Shown here: in pieces, positions 34,201 to 40,811 of the stretch
How the letters are laid out: every line of letters begins with the position of its first letter
Numbering within the stretch: the stretch's first letter is position 1
Notes under the pieces: model-generated
What the model was told of the DNA's origin: nothing
What the model saw: only the letters and a program-made list of their open reading frames with translations
The model's database searches: none
Position numbers and translations under genes: made by a program
From: Cellulomonas iranensis NBRC 101100 = JCM 18110
Lineage (GTDB): Bacteria; Actinomycetota; Actinomycetes; Actinomycetales; Cellulomonadaceae
DNA length: 41,548 nucleotides
NCBI RefSeq assembly: GCF_001552375.1
Contig: NZ_BCRB01000030.1
Span: forward strand, 1-41,548
Direction of reading: 5' to 3'

Positions 34201-36193
34201 CGTCACCGGCGCGGTCCACCATGTTGTGCCAGCTGCCGTCCCGGCCCCGCCAGGCGGACTCGACGAACAGCAGGTCGGGCCCGCACTCGGCGAGCTCGTG
34301 CTCCCACGCACCCGGGGTCAGGTCGGTGAGGTCCCACTCGGGGGCGAACGACAGGCGGGTGAACTCGTCCATGATCGCGGCCACGCGCGGTCGCGTCCCT
34401 CGGGAGCGGTCGACGGCGCCCGCGGCGACCGGCTCCCGCACGGGGCGGGTCTGCTCCTCCGCCGACGGGGAAGCGGCCGGGCTGGTGGGAGCCGCGATCT
34501 CCAGGACCCGACCCCGCGGCCCTGCCGTGGTGCCGCGGGACAGGCGAGCAAGGGTGAGCGGCAGCCGCAGGGCGTCCGGGAAGGAGGACCGCGCCGTGCG
34601 GATCGCCTTCCCGGTCCGGAAGGTCAGGCTCGCGCGCAGATCTGCGACACGTCGTCGCTGGTCGTCCGCGTCCGAGCGGGCGGCGGACAGATCGGCGGCC
34701 AGCCGGTCCCGCTCCTCGCGCAGCACCCGGTTGAGGACCTCCACCTCCTGCGCGGCGCGGCGCTCGTCGCGCTGCGCCCGCTCGCGGTCCGCAGCCTGCG
34801 ACTGCCACCGCACGACCTGCTCGCGCAGGCCGGTGACCTCGGTCTGCAGCTCGGCGACCTGAGAGCGGAGCGCGGACACGGCGGTCGTCCGCTCAGCCCG
34901 GGCGCGGACGAGGTCGGCCTGCGCTTCCTCGAGCTCGGCTGCCGTGCGCTCGACGTCTGCCTGCGAGACCGCGAGCTCCTCCCTGGTGCGCTCGTGGTCA
35001 GCGCGGACGGCGGCGACCTCGGCCGCGAGCTCGTGCAGCCGCGCCATGAGCTCCCGGCGTGCCGACTCGGAGCGCGCGAGCGCCGAGCGGTGCTCCCGCG
35101 CCTCGGCCTCGGCGCGGCGAAGCCGGTCGGAGACGGCGCTCCGCTCCGCGCGCAGAGCGTGCAGGGCCCGCCGGTGCTCCGCCAGGTCCGCCGCCGCCCG
35201 GGCCGCCCCGGCGTCACGCTCCTCCTCGAGTGCGGCGATGGTCGCGACCAGCTGCTCACGCTCGGCGCGCATCTCCTCGATCGCACGGTCGACCGCCACC
35301 CGCTCCTGCGCACCCGACTCGATGCGCGTCTGCGCCTCGTCGAGCGCCGTCTGCAGCGCCTTCGCCGCGACCACCTGGGACCGGTACTTGCGGTTGACCT
35401 CCTCGAGACCGGCGCGCGTCTCGGCCAGCCGCTCGGACACCTCGAACCGCTCGCGCAGTCCTCGGGCGATCGCACGGTCCAGACGCTCCGCCTCGCTGAG
35501 CCGCTCGGCGGGCTCCAGGCGGAACGTCGGGGTCGCGTTGAACTCGTCGCACAGGACGTACCTGTGGGCGACGGCCCATCGGTCGATGCGGATGAGGTCG
35601 TCGCGCGTCCGGCACTCGACGTAGACGAGCGGTCGGTGCTCCTCGATGAGCCGTGCCGCACCCGCGAGCACCTCGAGCTCCATGCCCTCGACGTCGATCT
35701 TGACCATCGCGACCGGGGGGAGGTCCTCGTCGTCGAGACGCACCACCTCCAGGGGCCCGGCGCAGTCCGCCTCGACCGACTGCCCGCCGAGGTTGGTGGG
35801 CATCTCCCGCGCGAAGGAGGCGCGACCGGAGCGCTCGCCGACCGCGACGGGACGCACGCGGACCCGATCGGACAGACCGTTGACCTCGACGCTGCGGCGC
35901 AGAGGCGTGGTGAGACGGTCGTTCGGCTCGTAGGCCACCACGTCGCACCCGGTCACGGCCGCCAGGTACAGGGCGTGGTTGCCGATGTTCGCGCCGACGT
36001 CGACCACCACGTCGCCCGCGGCGAGCCTCGACGCCATGTCCCGGAGCATCTCGTGCTCGTACGGGGTCGCCGTGCGGACGAGCCCGCCCTGGATGTAGTC
36101 CGTGGCCGCGTCCGGCACGGACACCTGGTAGCGCGCACCGTCCACCGTCAGCTCGACCACGGTGGGGGCGGGCGTCGCGCGCTCGGACGTCAT
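31226..36193 (-). CDS. Giant FkbM methyltransferase / coiled-coil / multi-glycosyltransferase protein
   Basis: This 1655-residue protein has six parts. (1) FkbM-type SAM methyltransferase (about 40-225): VVVDVGANIGNHALYLA (62-78), VVAYEPN, MVKIDVEGMELEVL (163-176). (2) Coiled coil (about 228-520) rich in Glu/Arg/Ala heptads. (3) CgeB/DUF3880-like GT-B module (about 603-915): LLFVESAWRG, VPTVFWNKEDPVHY, ARRIFELLASGT. (4) GT2-like module (about 925-1100) whose metal motif is replaced by MWAPD (998-1002). (5) Beta-sandwich-like module (about 1155-1265). (6) GT4 module (about 1278-1650): NIYPSYGDLYRNGFV, FRFVGDGPLF, GVSRDEAMASGLVPV. It probably builds and caps part of the ABC-exported glycan. The ATG overlaps the WecC stop (ATGA). 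Specificity is unknown; modules 3 and 4 are paralogous to the protein at 37473-39362. Confidence 0.85.
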   Translation of the reverse strand: MTSERATPAPTVVELTVDGARYQVSVPDAATDYIQGGLVRTATPYEHEMLRDMASRLAAGDVVVDVGANIGNHALYLAAVTGCDVVAYEPNDRLTTPLRRSVEVNGLSDRVRVRPVAVGERSGRASFAREMPTNLGGQSVEADCAGPLEVVRLDDEDLPPVAMVKIDVEGMELEVLAGAARLIEEHRPLVYVECRTRDDLIRIDRWAVAHRYVLCDEFNATPTFRLEPAERLSEAERLDRAIARGLRERFEVSERLAETRAGLEEVNRKYRSQVVAAKALQTALDEAQTRIESGAQERVAVDRAIEEMRAEREQLVATIAALEEERDAGAARAAADLAEHRRALHALRAERSAVSDRLRRAEAEAREHRSALARSESARRELMARLHELAAEVAAVRADHERTREELAVSQADVERTAAELEEAQADLVRARAERTTAVSALRSQVAELQTEVTGLREQVVRWQSQAADRERAQRDERRAAQEVEVLNRVLREERDRLAADLSAARSDADDQRRRVADLRASLTFRTGKAIRTARSSFPDALRLPLTLARLSRGTTAGPRGRVLEIAAPTSPAASPSAEEQTRPVREPVAAGAVDRSRGTRPRVAAIMDEFTRLSFAPEWDLTDLTPGAWEHELAECGPDLLFVESAWRGRDGSWHNMVDRAGDELRGIVAWCRERGVPTVFWNKEDPVHYATFLNAAGLFDHVFTTDIDRIEHYKAALRHDRVWLLPFAVQPAAYHPIAGEDRRDAFLFAGAYYRRYPERTRDLESYMEHLPQLRPVDIYDRNLGGTDEAYMFPDSYRGSIVGTLAPEEVPDAYRRYRYAINLNSVKQSQTMLARRIFELLASGTLTVSNDARAARVLFGDLVVTTDSGPEAVRRLREIEATGTSDDIRLGALRTVMRQHTYADRASYVLSRVLGRPWTPWAPAVHVVAHATTASELARLVEHLERQRYDRWTATVAVGAGVDGPEGLDSRIALLPLDRVPRTLGEAAAGAEVIAPMWAPDYYGADYLTDLVLGFRYTAASAVGKHRHHRWENGAAGLTDGVEYQAVQDLGARRSLVRAQAVASTTTADLLALLVADGPVPVAHQVALDRFSYCAAPADDHVAARSVDPRPPASGTGMDELIRAAEAIPPAAVADTVDEMTGQDLADAFAGATRRGIDLDLSASGVRVSAALADDVHDYVYAPRTIPVPASWSDVGAVHVDAGIGLDLQVALVCYDEGGTRLGSTVVRSHTNTTIDVPDGTAQVKLGLRVRGTGSAELRTIAWSHRVTEPTTVVPRASALVVTNIYPSYGDLYRNGFVHSRVRAYRDRGLACEVFCLRDESAIAYREFEGVDVTTGSGRALAGLVRDGGHEAVLVHFLDPLMWDALQARRPGTRVVVWIHGAEVQPWWRRSYNITDEEQLAVEKERSTRRLEFWRSVFADPGDDVHFVFVSRYFADEVMQDVGVELPAHRYSIIHNPIDTELFSYRPKDVELRRKVLSVRPYASRKYANDLAVDAVLALRDEPEFSAMTFRFVGDGPLFDETLAPLRDMPNVTLERRFLTQHEIVELHRQHGVFLVPTRMDAQGVSRDEAMASGLVPVTNAVAAVPEFVDEESGVLAPGDDHAVMAAGMLELVRDPERFSRMSAAAAARVERQSSARSVIAAEIELIRSRGESS

Positions 36194-37458
36194 CGCCAGA
36201 CGCCCCGGGTGTCGACGAGTACCTTCTCCGCGATCCGCAGCTCCCGCACGTCGGCGGCCCTGAACTGCGCGTGGTCCACCAGCAGCACCACGACGTCAGC
36301 CGCCGCCACCGCGGTGCCCAGGGCCTCGAGCGACACGTTGCCGCGCTCGGCCAGCTCGGGCGGCAGCCGCTCGATGTGCGGTTCGACCACCGCGATGCGC
36401 GCCTCGGGGAGCGCCTCGGCGAGACGACCGACGATCGCGCGGGCGGGCGACTCGCGCAGGTCGTCGATGTCGGGCTTGAAGGCGAGACCGAGCACAGCGA
36501 CGCGCGGGTCCCGCAGCCGTCGCGCCTTCTCGACCACCTTCTCCACCACCAGTCCCGGCTTGGCGTCGTTCACCTCGCGCGCGGTGCGGATGAGGCGCGC
36601 CTCCTGCGGGGCGGCGTCCACGATGAACCACGGGTCGACGGCGATGCAGTGCCCGCCGACGCCGGGCCCGGGCTGCAGGATGTTGACGCGCGGGTGGTGG
36701 TTGGCGAGCTCGATGAGCTCCCACACGTCGATGCCGAGCTTGTCGGCGATCACCGACAGCTCGTTGGCGAACGCGATGTTGACGTCGCGGTACGAGTTCT
36801 CGACGAGCTTGGCCATCTCCGCGGTGACCGCGTCGGTCAGCATGATCTCGCCCTGGCAGAACATCGCGTACAGGGCCTTCGCCCGCTCGGCCGCCTCGGC
36901 GGTGAGGCCGCCGACGATGCGGTCGTTGGTGACCAGCTCGATCATGACCCGCCCGGGCAGCACGCGCTCGGGGCAGTGCGCGACGTGCAGGACGGGTCGG
37001 CCGTCGGTGCCGTCGAGGCTCAGGTCGGGCCGGGCCGCCAGGATCCGGTCGGCCATGTGGCGGGTCGCCCCGGGCGGGGACGTGGACTCGAGGACCACGA
37101 GCTCACCGCCGCGCAGGCGCGGCGCGATGCCGTCCGCCGCGGCCTCGATGTACGCGAGGTCGGGCGCGTGGTCGCCCGTGAACGGGGTCGGCACGGCCAC
37201 GATGAAGACGTCGGCCTCGGGGGTCTTGGTCTCGGCCCGCAGCCGGCCCTGGGCCACCGCGCCGGAGACGGCGATCTCCAGGTCCGGCTCCACGAACGGC
37301 ACCTCGCCGCGGTTCACCGCGTCGACCGTGGCGGCGTTCACGTCGACGCCGACCACGTCCGCGCCGTGCATCGCCAGCACGGCGGCGGTCGGGAGCCCGA
37401 TGTACCCCAGGCCGATCACCGCCACCGTCGGCACCGGCACCTCCGTCGTGGGTGTCAT
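36190..37458 (-). CDS. wecC: UDP-N-acetyl-D-mannosamine dehydrogenase
   Basis: This 422-residue NAD-dependent enzyme oxidises UDP-ManNAc to UDP-ManNAcA in two steps. The Rossmann motif VIGLGYIGLP (14-23), AVPTPF, EST(S)PPG, VAHCPERVLPG, AEMAKLVENSYRDVNIAFANE and the catalytic-cysteine block PGPGVGGHCIAVDPWF (Cys271) appear in order, followed by GLAFKPDIDDLRESPA. The middle sequence matches WecC more than UDP-glucose dehydrogenase (VPTPF with VLPGR), though the substrate is a family-level call. The ATG at 37458 follows GGAG and a GGGGG run; the frame continues upstream as non-coding sequence. It lies 14 nt after the GT gene at 37473 and overlaps the next gene. Confidence 0.92.
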   Translation of the reverse strand: MTPTTEVPVPTVAVIGLGYIGLPTAAVLAMHGADVVGVDVNAATVDAVNRGEVPFVEPDLEIAVSGAVAQGRLRAETKTPEADVFIVAVPTPFTGDHAPDLAYIEAAADGIAPRLRGGELVVLESTSPPGATRHMADRILAARPDLSLDGTDGRPVLHVAHCPERVLPGRVMIELVTNDRIVGGLTAEAAERAKALYAMFCQGEIMLTDAVTAEMAKLVENSYRDVNIAFANELSVIADKLGIDVWELIELANHHPRVNILQPGPGVGGHCIAVDPWFIVDAAPQEARLIRTAREVNDAKPGLVVEKVVEKARRLRDPRVAVLGLAFKPDIDDLRESPARAIVGRLAEALPEARIAVVEPHIERLPPELAERGNVSLEALGTAVAAADVVVLLVDHAQFRAADVRELRIAEKVLVDTRGVWR

Positions 37459-37472
37459 CCCCCGACCACTCC

Positions 37473-39362
37473 TCACACCATCGCGTGCCCGGGTACCCAC
37501 CCGGCCACCTGAACGTCGGAACCGGCCAGGAGCTCGGCGTCGCTGACCGTCCACGTGTGCGCCGCGGGGTCGCCGCGCCGCACCTGGACGAAGTTGAACC
37601 GGTCCGCCGAGTACACGGACCCCCCGGCCTGCCGCACGGCGGCCAGGAACCCGGTGTCCTCGCCGCGGTCGAGCGCGGGGAACGGCACCGCGGTCGCGGT
37701 CTCGCGGCGGGCCACGATCGTCGGGCCCATCACGAGGTGCGTGAACCGGTGCTCACGGTCCGGCAGCCGCAACGCGATCACGTCCGCACCGCCCACGTAC
37801 ACGTAGTGCGCCTGCTTGCCGACCACGTCCGCGCCCGAGTACCCGAGCGCGTGCACCTGGTCGGCCAGGTACTGCTCGCCGTACACGTCGTCGTCGTCGA
37901 CCTTCGCCACGACGGGCGCGTCCGACGCCGCGACCAGGCGGTTGAGGCACTCCCCCAGCGGCACGGTCGCCTCGGCGTGCAGGAGCACGACGTCGGTGAG
38001 CCCGACCTCGGCGGCGGCACGCGTCACGGCCTCCTCGTCGAGGTCCCAGCCGTGCGCGAGCAGCGCGAGCTGCACGTCGACGTCGCGCTGCGCGCCGAGC
38101 GTCGCCAGCACGTGCGGCAGCTGGTGCGGCCGGCTCGTCGAGACCAGCGCGCTCACGCGGGGCCGTGCCGCCGTCACGCGGTGCGCCGCGAGGCCCGTCG
38201 CGCCCAGCACCTCGTCGACGCGGTGCGCGTACGTGTGGCCCGCCCAGATGCGGCGCTGCGCGCGGTGCACCTGGCGGTCGCGCAGCTCGGGGCTGCGCAC
38301 CAGGGCCCGCAGCGTCAGCTCGGCCTCGCGCCGGTCCGCGACCTGCGTGACCTCGTCGGCGGGGAAGACCCCGTCGATCGCGGGGCTCGGCGTCGACACG
38401 ACCGGGGTGCCGGACGCCGTGATCTCGTAGATGCGGCGCGCGCACATGGTCGGCGAACCGACCACGGTGTTGACGTTGAGGAACACCTTGTGGGCGCGGT
38501 ACGCCGTCAGCATCGACGCGTAGTCCAGCGAGCCCACGACACGTTCGTCGAACGGCGGCGGGAACTGGTACCGCTCGTCGCCGTCCAGCTGGCGCGAGTA
38601 GATCTCCAGCCCCGTGGTCATGCGGGACGACGCGTCGAGGGCGCCGCCCAGCAGCGTCTCGAGCTGCTCGCGGCGCTCGGGGTGCCGGTGCGAGAACCAC
38701 ATGCCCGCGAACGCGACGTCACGCTCGGCCCGGCCCCCGCCCGGGCGCACCGGGTTGTGGATCGCGGGCTGCGCCGCGAACGGCAGCACGCCCACGCGGT
38801 CGTGCCCCAGCTCCTCGCGGTACCGGTCCAGCACGTCGCCGTCCGTCGTCCGCACGTGGTCGAACAGCCGCGCGGCGTCGAGGAAGTCCTCGTGGTGGAC
38901 CGGGTCCTCCTTGTTCCAGAAGACCGTCGGGACGCCGTGCTCGCGGCACCACGTCACCAGCTCGACGAACGCCGGCCGCGGGCCCTGCGCGCCCGTCAGG
39001 TGGTACCGCCACGCGCCGCCGTTGCCGGCCCACGCCGACTCGACGAACAGCAGGTCCACCGGCTCGGCCTCGAGCCGGTGCCGCCAGTCCGCGGGCGTCA
39101 CCTCGACCTGCTGCCACTCGTACGACAGCGCCAGCCGGGAGAAGTCGTCGAGCACGACCGCCACGCGCAGGTCGGCGCGGCGCAGCGGTGCCGTCGGCAC
39201 GGGCCACGCGGGGTACGTGAGCCGTCCCCGGCGGTCGACGCGAGCCCGCACGCCGCGCGGACCGGGCCGCCCGGCACGTTCGCGCGCGAGGTGGGTCCGC
39301 AGCGCGGAGGGTCCGCCGTGCCGCAGGTGCCACAGGGCCCTGCGCCACGCGCGCGCGTCCAT
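37473..39362 (-). CDS. Bifunctional-looking CgeB-like plus GT2 glycosyltransferase
   Basis: This 629-residue protein has a CgeB/DUF3880-like GT-B module (about 65-390) with LLFVESAWAG, WCREHGVPTVFWNKEDPVH and MCARRIYEITASGTPVVST. A GT2-like module (about 402-600) follows, with its metal motif VAKVDDDDVYGEQYL intact (Asp489-492) and a late MGPTIVARRET/GEDTGFL acidic block. It probably adds two linkages or alternating sugars to the ABC-exported glycan. The order and sequence of both modules match residues 603-1100 of the giant protein, so the two genes share an ancestor. The ATG follows GGGGGAGGA. It is the first gene of the minus-strand operon, followed by wecC after 14 nt. Confidence 0.87.
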   Translation of the reverse strand: MDARAWRRALWHLRHGGPSALRTHLARERAGRPGPRGVRARVDRRGRLTYPAWPVPTAPLRRADLRVAVVLDDFSRLALSYEWQQVEVTPADWRHRLEAEPVDLLFVESAWAGNGGAWRYHLTGAQGPRPAFVELVTWCREHGVPTVFWNKEDPVHHEDFLDAARLFDHVRTTDGDVLDRYREELGHDRVGVLPFAAQPAIHNPVRPGGGRAERDVAFAGMWFSHRHPERREQLETLLGGALDASSRMTTGLEIYSRQLDGDERYQFPPPFDERVVGSLDYASMLTAYRAHKVFLNVNTVVGSPTMCARRIYEITASGTPVVSTPSPAIDGVFPADEVTQVADRREAELTLRALVRSPELRDRQVHRAQRRIWAGHTYAHRVDEVLGATGLAAHRVTAARPRVSALVSTSRPHQLPHVLATLGAQRDVDVQLALLAHGWDLDEEAVTRAAAEVGLTDVVLLHAEATVPLGECLNRLVAASDAPVVAKVDDDDVYGEQYLADQVHALGYSGADVVGKQAHYVYVGGADVIALRLPDREHRFTHLVMGPTIVARRETATAVPFPALDRGEDTGFLAAVRQAGGSVYSADRFNFVQVRRGDPAAHTWTVSDAELLAGSDVQVAGWVPGHAMV

Positions 39363-39416
39363 TCGTCGTCCTCCCCCGCCGGCCGTCACCGTCCCGGCCG
39401 CGGTGTCGCACCGGAG

Positions 39417-39422
39417 ACGATA
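39417..39422 (-). promoter_or_regulatory. Candidate -10 TATCGT for the minus-strand glycan operon
   Basis: TATCGT on the minus strand fits TAnnnT and lies 54 nt before the ATG at 39362, leaving a leader with a GGGGGAGGA ribosome site. No -35 match is seen at 17 nt. The surrounding 197-nt gap (39363-39559) is otherwise unremarkable and holds no gene. Confidence 0.35.
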
Positions 39423-39559
39423 GCCGCCGAACTGGACGGTCTCCCAGGTCCGTGCCCGGCCTCACGCCCCGCGGCGGGACGAACCGGGAGCAAACGGTTG
39501 CCGTCGCGGTCCGGCGGGTCCCGAGGCGCCCACGCGGAGCGGGACGACGCCCGGACGCG

Positions 39560-40627
39560 TCACTCGACGACGGGCGGCAGCATGTCCAGGTCGGCCTCGT
39601 GCGCCGCAAGGTACTCGCCCAGCGAGTCGGCGGCGACCGCGGCCATGAGGTCCGCGAGCGCGGGGCGGTCCAGCACGACGATGCTCTGCGCGCCGTCGGG
39701 GCTGCGGCCCGTCCCGGTGAACGGCACCGTGAAGAACCGCATGTCCGTCGACCCGAGGTTCTTGGCGCGGTCCTGCAGGTCGCGCATGACGGCCTCGTCC
39801 AGCCCGTCGTCGGTGGCGACCGAGCGGCTGACGACGTCGAGGAAGCGCGCGGACGTCACCGGGTTGTGGAGCGTGCCGTCGTTGCGCATCTTCGCGACGA
39901 TCGCGCGGACCCACGCCTGCTGGCGCTGCACGCGGTCGAAGTCGCCGCGGGCGAGCGACTTGCGCTCGCGCACGAACCGCAGCGCCTGCTCGCCGGTGAG
40001 GAGCTGCTGCTTGCCGGCGGGCACGACCGTGTCGCCGACCTTGAGGTCCTGGTTGAGCGTCATGCGCACGCCGCCCAGCGCGTCGGTGATGCCGACGAAC
40101 GAGTCGAAGTCCGTGACGACGAAGTGGTCGACGCGCACGTCGGTGAGCTGCTCGACCGTCTGGATCAGCAGCGACGGCCCGCCGTAGGAGAACGCGGCGT
40201 TGATCTTCTGCTCGCCGTAGCCCGGCACGTCGACCCACGAGTCGCGCGGGATCGACATGAGGTACGCGGCGTCGCGGCTCGCGGGCAGGTGGACCAGCAT
40301 GATCGTGTCGGTGCGCTGCGCGCCGAACGACCACTGGTTCGGGTCGCCCGCGGAGATCCGGGAGTCCGACCCCAGCACGAGGACGTTCATCGCGCCGTGG
40401 TCGACGACCTCGTCCTCGGTGCCGCCCGTGGGCGCCGGCGGGGTCGGGCGGGCCGTGATGCCCGCGAACGGGTCGCCGATGTGCTCGACCTGCGAGGCCA
40501 GCCACTTCTGCACGCCCCAGGTCCCGGCGACGCCGACGCCGACGAGGGCGACGACTGTGACGAGCACGACGACGAGCGCACGTCGCGATCGGGAGCGGTG
40601 GCGGGCGTGGGTCGGGGTGGAGGGCAC
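39560..40627 (-). CDS. LCP (LytR-CpsA-Psr) family cell-wall glycopolymer transferase
   Basis: This 355-residue protein has a short Arg-rich cytoplasmic N-terminus, one membrane helix (about 18-38: ALVVVLVTVVALVGVGVAG) and an extracytoplasmic LCP domain (about 75-330). Domain features are MNVLVLGSDSR, RTDTIMLVHL, AYLMSIPRDSWVDVPG, KINAAFSYGGP and FVRERKSLARGDFDRVQRQQAW, which carry the Arg/Asp residues that bind pyrophosphate lipid substrates. It probably moves an undecaprenyl-linked glycan onto peptidoglycan. Lying next to the ABC-exported glycan operon, it is the likely attachment enzyme for that polymer. The GTG start has a TATCCT box 6 nt upstream and no ribosome site (leaderless). Confidence 0.92.
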   Translation of the reverse strand: MPSTPTHARHRSRSRRALVVVLVTVVALVGVGVAGTWGVQKWLASQVEHIGDPFAGITARPTPPAPTGGTEDEVVDHGAMNVLVLGSDSRISAGDPNQWSFGAQRTDTIMLVHLPASRDAAYLMSIPRDSWVDVPGYGEQKINAAFSYGGPSLLIQTVEQLTDVRVDHFVVTDFDSFVGITDALGGVRMTLNQDLKVGDTVVPAGKQQLLTGEQALRFVRERKSLARGDFDRVQRQQAWVRAIVAKMRNDGTLHNPVTSARFLDVVSRSVATDDGLDEAVMRDLQDRAKNLGSTDMRFFTVPFTGTGRSPDGAQSIVVLDRPALADLMAAVAADSLGEYLAAHEADLDMLPPVVE

Positions 40628-40633
40628 GCCCGA

Positions 40634-40639
40634 AGGATA
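40634..40639 (-). promoter_or_regulatory. -10 box TATCCT of a probable leaderless LCP transcript
   Basis: On the minus strand GCTTCCCTATCCT is followed by 6 nt and then the LCP GTG at 40627. The same core occurs on the plus strand at 40800. No ribosome site is visible before the GTG. Confidence 0.55.
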
Positions 40640-40799
40640 GGGAAGCCCGCACCGGCGGCACGAACGCACGACGACGGCCGGCTCGACGTGCACCGAACGT
40701 CGACATCCGCCGCGTCCTTTGCGTCGAAAGTCCGGTCGGGCGGGGCGCCGTGCGGGTGACGTCGGGCCCGGCGGGCCGGGTCGACGCGGCGTCGCTTCC

Positions 40800-40805
40800 T
40801 ATCCT
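40800..40805 (+). promoter_or_regulatory. -10 box TATCCT of a probable leaderless transcript
   Basis: GCTTCCTATCCT on the plus strand ends exactly 6 nt before the ATG at 40812. It almost repeats the core upstream of the divergent LCP gene. The 184-nt gap between the two starts holds no gene. Confidence 0.55.
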
Positions 40806-40811
40806 GGGCGC

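Noticed and set aside
33881-37546. A 1221-codon plus-strand open frame opposite the giant protein and wecC
   Set aside because: Long antisense frames are expected at this G+C content. The translation has no recognisable domain, while the minus-strand genes have canonical motifs.
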